From assembly GCA_951812505.1 (NCBI GenBank), contig CATOSI010000003.1:310001-374000 (forward strand): DNA of 64,000 nt. Reading direction: 5' to 3'. The notes beneath the pieces were generated by a model. The model saw only the letters and a program-made list of their open reading frames with translations. It ran no database searches and had not been told where the DNA came from. Positions 16,988 through 26,120 of the stretch are shown one piece after another (position 1 is the first letter of the stretch; the number at the start of each line of letters is the position of its first letter). The stretch is from an uncultured Dehalococcoidia bacterium. Its GTDB lineage: Bacteria > Chloroflexota > Dehalococcoidia > Lucifugimonadales > UBA1123. The translations under genes were made by a program, and so were the position numbers.

Positions 16988-19900
16988 GCCCGCACTGCCT
17001 CTACCGTAACCGTACCCGACCCTTCCAGTATGCTGGACAGATTGTCGGTAAGCTCGTCGCAGACGGAAACCTGGATAGACGACCATTCCATCCGGTATAT
17101 TACGCCTCCGGACGCTATTTCTAGCATCACCTCGTCCTTACCCTCATAGTCGAGAAGTTTGCGTTTCACGTCATCAAGCATCATCTGGTCGTCCACCGCG
17201 TTGTCCGACTCGCGAATCCTCAGGTAGAGCCTGTGGGGAACTTGTACCTGGGAATGCGCCAGGCCCGTGGCGGGCTTGGCATGGCCGTTGGTATCGGAGT
17301 GTGCGGACGCCGCGCCGTTCGTCTCGGCGGAGGGTGGCACAGCGGAGCCGTTTGCTTCGGCCTTTGCCGCAACTGGCTCAGGAACGTCAGGCTGATCTTT
17401 GGCGTATGCCGAGACATTCTCCTTGACGGCATGAGGTGGAGCCACGCTTCCGTTGGAGACTGGCGGTACGTATGGCGCGGCGGAACTATCGGGGGGTGAG
17501 TCCGCCGAAGGGGAATACTCGCCCGCGTCGTTGCAGTTTATGCTTATCTCGTCCTCTCGCACTCGCACAGTTCCTCCAATGACAACTATATTGCCCTCTT
17601 GCCAGAGACCTTCAGTGGTGTCCAGCTTATCTTCCCACACGAAGACCTCTATCTGGCCGTCCATCAGGCCGAGTGTCGCAATGACAAATGGCTTGTTCTG
17701 CCGAGTAAATCTTCGGGTAACGCCGGCTATCTGCCCCACCAGCGATACCCTTTTGCCTGCCATATCGGGCTGGATGTCGCTTCTGAAGACGATATGCTCG
17801 GAGTCCGAGACTGTTAGCAGCGTTGCCAGTATGTTGATGTTGGACAGCGACATACCCAGCAGTTCGCGTTCCCATTCGTCTTGCTCGCGGTCGGAGGCTG
17901 TGATGTCGGGAAGCGCTATGTCCGCAAGTGGCGCGGTTACGGACTCTCCGAACAGGTCGAACATCGAGGACTGGTCGGAGTTCTTCAGGCTCGCCTCACT
18001 CTGGGCGAGGCCGACTATCCGGTCAACCGACTCCAGCAGCGCGGCGCGGTCGCCGAAGTCGTCCAGCGCGCCCACTTTGACCAGCGATTCCAGCGTCTTG
18101 CGATTGACGCCGCTCATGTTGGCTTCCCTGCACATGTGCTCGATTGACTCGAATCGTCCCGTCTTATCCCTGGAGTCTATGACGGCCTCCAGCGCTGACG
18201 CGCCGACGCCCTTGACCGCGCCCATTCCGAACCGTATGGCGTCGCTGCCGTCCGGACGGGTCTCAATGGTGAACTCGGTGCGGCCGTCGTTGATGCTGGG
18301 ATGCAGGACAGGTATCTTCAGCCTCTGGCATTCGGCGACGGCAGAGTTGATGCGGTCGTTGTGACCAACGTAGGAGTTGAGGAGGGACACCATGTACTCG
18401 GCGGTGTAGTTCGCCTTCAGGTACGCGGTCCAGTAGGAGATGAGTCCGTAGCTGACGCTGTGCGCCTTGTTGAAAGCGTATCCGGCGAACGGCTCGACGA
18501 GAGCGAACACCTTATCGGCAAGCTCCCGGTCGAAGCCCTGGTCGAGTGCGCCCTCGATGAACTTCTCCTTCTCCTGCGTCATTATCTCCGGGATCTTCTT
18601 GCCCATCGCCTTGCGAACGATGTCCGCTTCGCCGAGCGTGTATCCGGCGAATGTCCTGGCTATGTGGAGCACCTGGTCCTGATAGACGATGACGCCGTAA
18701 GTCTCTTCGAGTATCTCTTCGAGGGCGGGGTGCAGGTAGGACACCGCTCTCCGTCCGTGCTTGGCGTCAATGAACGTGGATATGTGTTCCATCGGGCCGG
18801 GGCGGTAGAGCGCGATCATGGCGGCCACGTCTGCGAGAGCGCTGGGCTTGAGTTCCTTGATGTAGCGTGTCATCCCGCCGCCTTCAAGCTGGAACACGCC
18901 GGCCGTATCTCCGCGAGAGAGCAGCGCGAAGGTTTCGGCGTCGTCGAGCGGAATGTCCACGAGGTCGAAACTGATGCCGTGTCGCTCCGCTATCAGGTCG
19001 CGAGCCTTGGCGAGAACCGTCAGGTTCACGAGTCCGAGGAAGTCGAGCTTGAGCAGGCCAAGCGCGGCGACAGGCTCCATGGCGTACTGCGTGGTGGTGG
19101 CTACCGATCCGCTGTCGTCAGCCTTCTGGGGACGCTGCAGCGGGACTATTTCGTCCAGGGGCTGCTGGGATATGACGACGCCCGCGGCGTGCGTGCTTGA
19201 GTGCCTTGTCACGCCTTCAAGACCCTCGGCGGTTTCTACCAGATTGCGAATAGAATCGTCTGAGTTGATAGCTTCCGCCAGCTCTGAACTCGGATCTGAC
19301 TTCGCCTCGTCCAGCGTGATTCCGAGCTTTGTGGGGATCATCCGGGCGACGCGGTCCACGTCTCCATAGGTCATTCCGAGCGCGCGGCCGACGTCTCTCA
19401 GGGCGGCGCGAGCTCCGAGCGTGCCGAAGGTGATGATGTGCGCGACGTGCTCACGCCCGTACTTCTGAACGACGTAGTTGATGACCTCCTCACGCCGGTC
19501 GTCCTGGAAGTCCATGTCAATGTCGGGCATTTCCTTGCGTTCGAGGTTGAGGAAACGCTCGAATACGAGCCGGTACGGGAGCGGGTTCACGTTGGTAACG
19601 CCCAGACAGTAGAGGGTAAGGCTTGCGGCGGCGCTTCCACGCACCGCGAAGAAGATGTCGTTCTCGCGAACGAACCGGGCGATGTCCCACACGACCAGGA
19701 AGTAGTTGTCGAAGCTAGTCTGTCGTATGACTTCGAGTTCGTACTCGAGCCGCTTCTTCTCTTCCTCTCCGGCGTTGGGGATCCGGCGTTTCAAGCCGTC
19801 CCAGCACAGGTTGGACAGGTACTCGAATGGCGTGACGCCCTCGGGGACGGTGTACTGGGGCAGTCGCAACTGCTTGAAATCAATGTCGAGGTCGCACATT

Positions 19901-20697
19901 TCGGCGACCTTCTGGGTGTTGGTGACCGCTTCGGGCAAGTCCTGGAATAGCTCCTGCATCTCGGTGGGACTTGTCAGATAGTAGGAGTCCTCAGCCATGC
20001 GGAGGCGTTTTTCGTCCTGGATATTCGTGTTTGTGTGAATGCAGATGAGGATGTCCTGAAGACGCGCCTCATGTTTGTGGACGTAGTGCGAGTCGTTGGT
20101 GGCAACGATGGGGATACCGAGGTCTTGGTGTATATCCAGCAGACCGCTGTTTATCTGGGGCAGATCGGGAACGTCGCCGTGCCGCATGAATTCAAGGTAG
20201 TAGTCGCCGAACACCTCTCTGTACCAGCTGGCGGTGGCGCGGGCCTCGTCCATGCGACCCTGGGTTATGAGCGTCGGAACCTCCCCGCTGGGGCAGCCGG
20301 ACATAACTATCAGGCCCTCGTGGTGGCGTTCGAGAATCTCGCGGTCCACGCGGGGCTTGTAGTAGAAGCCCTCGAGATGGGACATAGTTATGAGCTTGGC
20401 GAGGTTCTGGTAGCCCACGTTGTTCTTGGCGAGAACGGTCATGTGATATGGGCTGCGCTCGTTGGGGTTGCGCTCGTGCCTGCTGCCGGGCGCGACGTAC
20501 ATCTCGCATCCGACGATGGGGCGGATGCCCTCGGACTTGGCCTTGCGATAGAAATCTATCGCGCCGTACATACCACCGTGGTCGGTAATGGCCAGGCTGT
20601 CCATTCCAAGCTCTTTGGCGCGAGCGACCAAGGGGTCCAGCCTGCTCAGGCCGTCGAGCATAGAGAACTCGGTGTGAACGTGGAGGTGGCTGAACAC
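16984..20697 (-). CDS. dnaE: DNA polymerase III alpha subunit
   Basis: This 1237-aa replicative polymerase begins with a PHP domain (HLHVHTEFSMLDG; AITDHGGMYG) that keeps the metal-binding His residues. The catalytic Asp pair lies in PDIDMDFQDD, and FQLEGGGMTRY and the tandem helix-hairpin-helix region (FNKAHSVSYG) follow. An OB domain comes at about residues 985-1070. Between it and the C-terminal 90 residues is an unusual low-complexity linker of about 100 residues rich in Ser, Pro, Ala and Asn-Gly (repeats like SNGS, ANGSA, TNGA), which may be a flexible tether. It starts at ATG 20697 and is coupled to the DUF2007 gene. Confidence 0.96.
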   Translation of the reverse strand: MFSHLHVHTEFSMLDGLSRLDPLVARAKELGMDSLAITDHGGMYGAIDFYRKAKSEGIRPIVGCEMYVAPGSRHERNPNERSPYHMTVLAKNNVGYQNLAKLITMSHLEGFYYKPRVDREILERHHEGLIVMSGCPSGEVPTLITQGRMDEARATASWYREVFGDYYLEFMRHGDVPDLPQINSGLLDIHQDLGIPIVATNDSHYVHKHEARLQDILICIHTNTNIQDEKRLRMAEDSYYLTSPTEMQELFQDLPEAVTNTQKVAEMCDLDIDFKQLRLPQYTVPEGVTPFEYLSNLCWDGLKRRIPNAGEEEKKRLEYELEVIRQTSFDNYFLVVWDIARFVRENDIFFAVRGSAAASLTLYCLGVTNVNPLPYRLVFERFLNLERKEMPDIDMDFQDDRREEVINYVVQKYGREHVAHIITFGTLGARAALRDVGRALGMTYGDVDRVARMIPTKLGITLDEAKSDPSSELAEAINSDDSIRNLVETAEGLEGVTRHSSTHAAGVVISQQPLDEIVPLQRPQKADDSGSVATTTQYAMEPVAALGLLKLDFLGLVNLTVLAKARDLIAERHGISFDLVDIPLDDAETFALLSRGDTAGVFQLEGGGMTRYIKELKPSALADVAAMIALYRPGPMEHISTFIDAKHGRRAVSYLHPALEEILEETYGVIVYQDQVLHIARTFAGYTLGEADIVRKAMGKKIPEIMTQEKEKFIEGALDQGFDRELADKVFALVEPFAGYAFNKAHSVSYGLISYWTAYLKANYTAEYMVSLLNSYVGHNDRINSAVAECQRLKIPVLHPSINDGRTEFTIETRPDGSDAIRFGMGAVKGVGASALEAVIDSRDKTGRFESIEHMCREANMSGVNRKTLESLVKVGALDDFGDRAALLESVDRIVGLAQSEASLKNSDQSSMFDLFGESVTAPLADIALPDITASDREQDEWERELLGMSLSNINILATLLTVSDSEHIVFRSDIQPDMAGKRVSLVGQIAGVTRRFTRQNKPFVIATLGLMDGQIEVFVWEDKLDTTEGLWQEGNIVVIGGTVRVREDEISINCNDAGEYSPSADSPPDSSAAPYVPPVSNGSVAPPHAVKENVSAYAKDQPDVPEPVAAKAEANGSAVPPSAETNGAASAHSDTNGHAKPATGLAHSQVQVPHRLYLRIRESDNAVDDQMMLDDVKRKLLDYEGKDEVMLEIASGGVIYRMEWSSIQVSVCDELTDNLSSILEGSGTVTVEAVRA

Positions 20698-20927
20698 GAT
20701 TGCGCTCCATCAGTCGGGTTACAGACGTTCCGACGGACTCGAGAGAAGCCTGTTGTGGTTGGGACCATTATACCACCGGAGCCGCCCCCAATCCGCAAGG
20801 TGCGAGTATTCAGATTACGGCCAATTTGCGTCTGATTCCCGGTTCGGAGACTCTTGCGAAACTTTGTTCATCTTCGAAGTGGAGGTCTGAACGGGTGCGG
20901 AAAGTTGCGAATGCACAAGTCCCCACC

Positions 20928-20957
20928 CCTAGATTCCCGTTTTCACGGGAATGACGG
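20928..20957. repeat. Palindromic extragenic repeat
   Basis: CCTAGATTCCCGTTTTCACG runs into GGAATGACGG, the inverse orientation of the copies at 3722 and 12368. It sits in the gap between dnaE and the DM13 gene. Confidence 0.75.
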
Positions 20958-21000
20958 TGGTTGTGCATTGGTCTTCCTCGCGGCTTTGCCTCAGTCTGCC

Positions 21001-21585
21001 TTACTGCAACGGAGCGACGCTGAATATGACGTGGAACGGCATGCAGTAGATGATGACTGAGCCAAAGGACTCCAGGTCGGCGTCGGCTGGCAACTCGTAG
21101 TTCTGATTTCCGCGGTTGCCCTTCAGCTTCTCCACGTGCAGATACCCGGCATCATTCAACTCCGCCTTGTTCTGCGGGTCTGGATGGGTGGACAGAAGCA
21201 CTCGCAGGTCGGGGCCGTTGGTCACGTTCAGGTTTTCGAAGCGCAGCACACCCTCTCCACTGGGCAGCCTGTAAATCGAGGCAACGCCGCTGCCCTTGTG
21301 GAAGCTGTCCGCGTCTCTGAACATGCCGGAGGCTATCTTCTCGGCCTCCGCCATTTCGTCGGGCATCTCCTCCATCTCTTCCATATCCACCTTGGCCATT
21401 CCCGACATTATGTTCTCGGCCTCGGTCTGGGTCATCCCGACGGGCATGTCGGCGGTGGCGGAGAAGGGGAACTCTTCCTCGACGGTGGTGTTGAGGAAGA
21501 GGGGAGACAGCAGCCACCAACCGAGGGCCAGACCCGCGATCACGACTATTACTGCGGCTCCTATCAATGTCTTCTTCAATGTCAT
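21001..21585 (-). CDS. DM13 domain membrane-anchored protein
   Basis: This 194-aa protein has an N-terminal membrane anchor (residues about 5-32). A Met/Glu-rich stretch (about 48-85, KVDMEEMEEMPDEMAEAEK) could bind metal or act as a spacer. The C-terminal DM13 domain (about 88-194) contains DADSFHKGSGVASIYRLPSGEGVLR, then GPDLRVLLS and a final SVIIYCMPFHVIFSVAPL with its conserved Cys. DM13 is thought to be an extracytoplasmic redox-type domain. ATG 21585 gives the anchor directly. It stands alone, facing away from the MFS gene. Confidence 0.85.
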   Translation of the reverse strand: MTLKKTLIGAAVIVVIAGLALGWWLLSPLFLNTTVEEEFPFSATADMPVGMTQTEAENIMSGMAKVDMEEMEEMPDEMAEAEKIASGMFRDADSFHKGSGVASIYRLPSGEGVLRFENLNVTNGPDLRVLLSTHPDPQNKAELNDAGYLHVEKLKGNRGNQNYELPADADLESFGSVIIYCMPFHVIFSVAPLQ

Positions 21586-22220
21586 GGCGTCAACTCCGTA
21601 GGGGCTATTTCGGCTGACGATCTATTCGTGTCTTCGATGTGCTGGCAGGACAATCGTGTCTAAATTTCAGCGGTCTTATATATGGTGATTTATAATTGCA
21701 CAGGTGGCGACAGGTGGCTAACTGGTGACGTCACAGGCGTTCAGAACACCTGTTATTCACCTGAGATGACCTGAGTTTAGCTATGGGAAAAATTTTCATT
21801 CGCCTTTCTGAGGGGCATTGATAATCTCCTGTTTATGTCTATTCCTGTATAGGTCGTATGTTTCATGTAGTAAGTATAGCAAATTATGGAAGAGATTGTG
21901 CAGTGATTTCGGGGCCGATGTTCTTGGTGTATGGCAGTTGTGGCTAGAGGCGGATACGCGCCCTTTGTTGTTTCCATCTATACGAGGAGGCAGCGAGCGG
22001 CAGTTGATCGCCATCGCTCCTTTAACCCACACTTGAAGACTGGTCGGAACCCTCGGGGTGAGGTGTCGTCTGTATCTGAGTGGGACAAAATAGGGCAGAT
22101 TGAGCCGACGAATTCGGGAGAGTCCAGTAACATGAACCCTTGAATGGGCCTGCCGCAGAATCCAGACTTGGACCCAGTCCAACGCTAATCGGGTCTCGAT
22201 GGAATGAGCACATCGTGCCA
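21586..22220. other. Gene-poor stretch
   Basis: No intact gene is supported. It contains repeated GGTGGC-type sequence at 21706-21722, the short antitoxin-like frame at 21777-21818, and about 300 bp of sequence (21920-22220) with no recognisable product in any frame. Confidence 0.4.
21777..21818 (-). pseudogene. Possible remnant of a Phd/YefM-type antitoxin start
   Basis: After AGGAGATTATCA comes an ATG encoding MPLRKANENFSHS and a stop. The LRKANENFS string resembles the beginning of Phd-type antitoxins (LREANQNFS). It is too short to be sure. Confidence 0.25.
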
Positions 22221-23450
22221 TCACGCCCGTCGCAGCTTCGGCGCGGCCACCGCCAGCACAAGCACCAGCGTAATGCCGGTGAAGCCCACCACCTGGGCCG
22301 CCGTGGGCGCGCCCCAGACTCCGGCGATGGCCCCGGCGGCCATGCTGCCGAAGCTGTAGGCCAGAATGGCGAAGGAACGCAGCCCCATGATCCTGCCACG
22401 AAACTCCTGTTGCGTCGTACGAAGGAGAAGCGTGAGTATCAGCACCTGCGTGGACGCGAATGCCGCACCCACCAGCACGAACAGGCCCATGGACAGGTAG
22501 AAAGACCGCGACAGGGAAAAGAGCAGGAGCATCGTGTGCCACATGATCACGGCCACGAACAGCAGTCTGCCTGTGTGGGGCAGGCTGGGCGCCATCGCGA
22601 GGCCCAGCGATCCGCTCAGCGCTCCGACGCCGAATGCGAAGAGCAGCAGGCCCAGCCCGGCCGAATCGGTGCCCAGTACGTCCCGTGCGAAGATGGGAGC
22701 GAGCCCGGTGTGTACCGTCCACCCAGCCAGGTTGATGATGACTGCCGCAGTCAGCACGGCCCAGATGACCTGGTTGCCGGCGGCGTACCGCAGGCCGTCG
22801 GTTACCGTGTGCATCACTGATTCCGGACGGCTGGTTCTTTCGGAACGGTCGATCCTGATGCCCACGGCAACCATCCCGCCGGCCAGGTACAGCGACGCGA
22901 TGGCAAGGTAGGCTCCCTGTGGTCCGAACCCCCTGTACAGCAGCCCGCCGATGACCGGGCCGCACAGCATGGCGATGTTCATGGCCACTGTGTTGAAAGC
23001 CGCGCCGTTGTTCACCCGCTCCCTGGGCAGGGTGTCGCCCACCAGCGACTGGGCGACGGGCATCTGGAAGAGGCGCACGACGCCCATGAACAGAGTAATA
23101 GCGAAGATGTGCCAGACCTCCAGCAGGTCGGTCAGTATCAGCGCCAGCATCAGAATACCCATGAGTCCCATCACGAATTCGACCGATATAAGCAGCAGGT
23201 TGCGCGGCAGACGGTCAGCGATGGCGCCGGCGAACAGTGCCAGAAAGTTCAGCGCCATGCGCGCCGCGGCGATGGAACCGACCAGAAACGGGGAGTCCGT
23301 CAGCGAGAGGACAAACCATCCCAGCACCGCTGACTCCATCTGCGACCCGATGCCCACAAGCGCGGTGGAGCCCCACACAAAGGCGAAGTTGCGGTGGCGG
23401 AAGACGCCCAGAGGCGTGGAAGCCCGGGTCAGCGTGCCGATGAGTCTCAA
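22221..23450 (-). CDS. MFS transporter (EntS/MFS_3-like)
   Basis: This 409-aa protein has about 12 predicted membrane helices. The start FRHRNFAFVWGSTALVGIGSQME and the loop ADRLPRNLLLI match the MFS-3 exporter group. VAQSLVGDTLPRERVNNGAAFNT is the family's typical central segment, and FRGRIMGLRSF occurs in the second half. Family members export siderophores, macrolides and other small molecules; the substrate is unknown. A conventional ATG lies at 23450. It stands alone. Confidence 0.88.
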   Translation of the reverse strand: MRLIGTLTRASTPLGVFRHRNFAFVWGSTALVGIGSQMESAVLGWFVLSLTDSPFLVGSIAAARMALNFLALFAGAIADRLPRNLLLISVEFVMGLMGILMLALILTDLLEVWHIFAITLFMGVVRLFQMPVAQSLVGDTLPRERVNNGAAFNTVAMNIAMLCGPVIGGLLYRGFGPQGAYLAIASLYLAGGMVAVGIRIDRSERTSRPESVMHTVTDGLRYAAGNQVIWAVLTAAVIINLAGWTVHTGLAPIFARDVLGTDSAGLGLLLFAFGVGALSGSLGLAMAPSLPHTGRLLFVAVIMWHTMLLLFSLSRSFYLSMGLFVLVGAAFASTQVLILTLLLRTTQQEFRGRIMGLRSFAILAYSFGSMAAGAIAGVWGAPTAAQVVGFTGITLVLVLAVAAPKLRRA

Positions 23451-23574
23451 GCTAGAATCCTGCGCCGATTAACTTCGGCGGATATCTATCCTAGCACGCA
23501 GCTGTCGAATGGTATAATCCTGACACGAGTCCCGATGCTGTCCCAGATTGGCAGGCGCGCGTAATGGGGAAAGC

Positions 23575-23682
23575 CTAGACCATGAAAGCACCTCTCTTGG
23601 TGACTATCAACCCTTCGGGTTCAAGCTGGTCCAGCAAAGACAAGCACTGTTGCTTGAATTGCGTGACTCCTATCGACTTCAT
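23575..23682 (-). pseudogene. Truncated Phd/YefM-family antitoxin
   Basis: A 35-codon frame with ribosome site (GGAG, 7 bp) starts MKSIGVTQFKQQCLSLLDQL and ends at LIVTKRG plus a short out-of-family tail. The first 31 residues match type II antitoxins of the Phd/YefM group. The usual KPVARL continuation is lost. No toxin gene follows, so it is a remnant. Confidence 0.6.
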
Positions 23683-23748
23683 GTCGTATCTCCGTCTGGG
23701 ATGCATATATCGTAGAGATGTCCATTAGAACTGTCCATTTAAGTGTGC

Positions 23749-23905
23749 CGGTTCGATATTTGTATGCCCGGGCGCCGTCCTCACGCTCGATGGTGACTAT
23801 CACGTCTCGGATACCCTCCTGGACGGCGGAGACAGCGGCCCTGCCGACCATTTCCACTTCCCGCACGTCCGATTCGGAAGCGGCCCAGACGAGCGGGCTG
23901 GTCTC
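23749..23905 (-). pseudogene. Duplicated fragment of the 6-phosphofructokinase gene
   Basis: These 157 bp match 46109-46247 inside the pfk gene closely. The translation LVWAASESDVREVEMVGRAA...IREDVIVTIERED-like corresponds to the kinase's C-terminal third. Neither end continues into the kinase. It is a dead copy, probably moved by recombination or a mobile element. Confidence 0.8.
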
Positions 23906-24222
23906 TGCCGGACAGGTACGTCTGGATAGTCCGTCCGACCCGTTGGTCCAATCCGATTCGAATTGACGGCACGACATCCCGCCAGGACGCCATACATGGG
24001 TTTCGGACCTTACTTCCAGGGGGAGGACCCGACCACGGTGGAGGACATCCGACGCGAGATAGGAGAGACCGGATATGGCGTGGCCTGCTGATGTGGGGAA
24101 GACCAGGATTGCCACGGAGACGTGATCCTGAAGGTGGCATATACGTGAGGCGCTGCGAATCCGGTCCCGCTGTACTCAGTACCGCTGAACGGCAACGACT
24201 GTTCCGGTCCGTCCCAATAGCA

Positions 24223-24972
24223 TCACAGACCTACGATTTCCTGACTCAGGACGACAATGCTGGATACTATGATGACGCCGATGACGATGTATTGGAACAT
24301 GCGCTCATTTATGCGCCCCACGAGCATTGCTCCGAGGGCCAGGCCAGCTAACGATGGGACTATTACGATGCCTATGAGTGTGAGTCGCTGAGGCGTGTAC
24401 AGTCCGGCAACGGCAAAGCCAATAACGGCTGACAGCATCAGAATCACCAGAAAGAAAGCCATCGCTGCCCTGACGGTACGGCGCTCCCAGTTCTTCGTCA
24501 TCAGATACAGCATCACCAGCGATCCCGCAACACCCGATGTGGGCAGCAGCACTCCCACTACGAATCCCACCACTATGCCCACAGGTGTCGAATAAGGAAT
24601 TTCTTTCTCGAACTTAACGAATGAGCCGACGGCAAACAGTATGATCAGAACAGCGATTCCGATGCTGAGCACGCCTGAGTCCGCAGTCTTCAGTATAGCG
24701 ACGGCGAAAGGTACGCCGCAGACCGCGGCTATTGCTATCGGCAGAATCTGACTGAACGGAATGTCGCGCCACGACTTGGAGATTATCCAGAGTCCCACTC
24801 CCAGCCCCACAGTGCCGGAGACTACTATGACCGTCTGGGGCTCGTAGGCAATCAACATTATGGGGGTGGCGATCATGCCTATCCCGAATCCGGTCGCGCT
24901 GAACACAAGCGAACCGAAGAAAAGCGCCAAGGCCGGTATTACCGTCTCGAACCATCCGGGTGTGAATTCCAT
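24223..24972 (-). CDS. Sulfite exporter TauE/SafE family protein
   Basis: This 249-aa protein has seven to eight membrane helices and the repeated family motif: GFGIGMIATPIMLIA in the first half and GVLLPTSGVAGSLVMLYLMT in the second. The family exports sulfite, sulfoacetate or other organic anions, or acts as a C1-compound/sulfur transporter; the specific role is unknown. ATG 24972 follows a weak GGTGA site. A second family member lies at 51710. Confidence 0.88.
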   Translation of the reverse strand: MEFTPGWFETVIPALALFFGSLVFSATGFGIGMIATPIMLIAYEPQTVIVVSGTVGLGVGLWIISKSWRDIPFSQILPIAIAAVCGVPFAVAILKTADSGVLSIGIAVLIILFAVGSFVKFEKEIPYSTPVGIVVGFVVGVLLPTSGVAGSLVMLYLMTKNWERRTVRAAMAFFLVILMLSAVIGFAVAGLYTPQRLTLIGIVIVPSLAGLALGAMLVGRINERMFQYIVIGVIIVSSIVVLSQEIVGL

Positions 24973-25134
24973 CAGGGTTGCGTCACCTCACGTACCGGCG
25001 CCACTATTCTAGCGACTACCATCGAGGTAGTGCCCCGTCGCCGAAACATCATCTCGTTTATCTTTCGCAAAGCGAACAGTTCCTCCAGAAGTCGCTACTT
25101 CTCGTGCGGACGGAACATCTTTCTTCATCATTCA

Positions 25135-25166
25135 ATAGTTTTGGGAATTATATACTTGACGATCCC
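25135..25166. repeat. Left target duplication and terminal inverted repeat of transposon 2
   Basis: ATAGTTTT at 25135-25142 is the duplicated target. The 24-bp end at 25143-25166 starts GGGAATTATATACTTG and matches the inverse of 27660-27683 at 23 of 24 positions. Confidence 0.95.
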
Positions 25167-25184
25167 GTAATCCTGTGATAGTAT
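25156..25184 (+). promoter_or_regulatory. Promoter of transposon 2, -35 box inside the inverted end
   Basis: TTGACG (25156-25161) and TAGTAT (25179-25184) are spaced by exactly 17 bp, 22 bp upstream of the transposase ATG. Because the -35 lies in the terminal repeat, the mirror copy at the right end would direct transcription inward on the other strand. Confidence 0.65.
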
Positions 25185-25205
25185 TGCAGTGTGAAGGGAG
25201 TCAAG

Positions 25206-26120
25206 ATGCAAAGCCTACTAGAGTTTACCAGCCAATTCGCCACAGTGGAATCCTGCCTTGAGCATCTGGAAGCCACGCGCTGGGCGGATGGTGCATTCTG
25301 CCCACACTGCGCGAGTTCCCGCAAGATATACCACTACGCGGACGGACGCCGCCACAGGTGCGCTGACTGCAAGCGAGTATTCCGTATCACCACTGGCACG
25401 GTTTTCTCGGACAGCCCGTTGAAGATGCTTCCCAAGTGGTTTGCCGCTATCTACCTGGTAACCGAACACTCTAAGGGCATTTCCAGCGTCCAGTTGGCTA
25501 AGGATGTTGGCGTCACTCAGAAAACCGCTTGGCACATGATTCAGCGCATCCAGAACGCCGCTCAACTCATTGACGACGGGCGCAAGCTCTCAGGTCAAGT
25601 CGAGATCGATGAAACCTATATCGGCGGCAAAGAGAAGAACAAGCACGCTGACAAACGGACACCTGGCACTCAGGGCATGGGTTCGGCAAAGACTAAGGCT
25701 GTCGCCTTCGGAATGAAGGAACGCGGCGGGGATGTTCGGATTCAGCACGTAGCCGACGCCACAGCCAAGAGCGTAACGCCTGTGGTAATCAACAACGTCG
25801 CGCTCGGCTCTCAACTGAACGCAGACGAAAGCCGCTCTTACAACTCCCTTGACAGCTTCTATGGATTGGGGCGCGTCAATCACAGTGTTGGCGAGTATGT
25901 CCGCGAAAGTGTAACTACGAACGGCATAGAATCAATCTGGGCATTGGTCAAGCGGACATACATTGGAACGCATCACTGGTGGAGCCTGAAACATACTCAG
26001 CGATACCTTGATGGGTGCGCCTTCCGTCAGAACGTAGATAAGGGTGATGAAGCTCTAACTCTGCTGTCTCTTGGTATGAGCCCGCTTGCCGCACTGCCAT
26101 ACAGGGAGTTGACAGCGTGA
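25206..26120 (+). CDS. IS1595 family (ISXO2-like) transposase
   Basis: This 304-aa protein has an N-terminal zinc ribbon (CPHCASS...CADCKRVF, residues about 30-58) and a helix-turn-helix (SSVQLAKDVGVTQKTAWHMI). The ISXO2-like DDE core follows: VEIDETYIGGKEKNKH, LNADESRSY and TNGIESIWALVKR. The start ATG 25206 has GGGAG 6 bp upstream and is preferred over the GTG at 25191. Its stop overlaps the methylase start (GTGA), so transposition and modification genes are co-translated. It should move the element by a cut/copy mechanism with 8-bp staggering. Confidence 0.92.
   Translation: MQSLLEFTSQFATVESCLEHLEATRWADGAFCPHCASSRKIYHYADGRRHRCADCKRVFRITTGTVFSDSPLKMLPKWFAAIYLVTEHSKGISSVQLAKDVGVTQKTAWHMIQRIQNAAQLIDDGRKLSGQVEIDETYIGGKEKNKHADKRTPGTQGMGSAKTKAVAFGMKERGGDVRIQHVADATAKSVTPVVINNVALGSQLNADESRSYNSLDSFYGLGRVNHSVGEYVRESVTTNGIESIWALVKRTYIGTHHWWSLKHTQRYLDGCAFRQNVDKGDEALTLLSLGMSPLAALPYRELTA

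Noticed and set aside
18301-19200. 299-codon plus-strand frame opposite dnaE
   Set aside because: Shadow of the polymerase gene; GC-rich antisense frames are commonly open.
22140-22820. 226-codon plus-strand frame opposite the MFS gene
   Set aside because: Composition is His/Gln/Arg-rich noise and the minus strand encodes a clean transporter.
23996-24091. 32-codon plus-strand frame (MGFGPYFQGEDPTTVEDIRR...)
   Set aside because: Looks protein-like, but too short and no family recognised; could be a relic of another gene.
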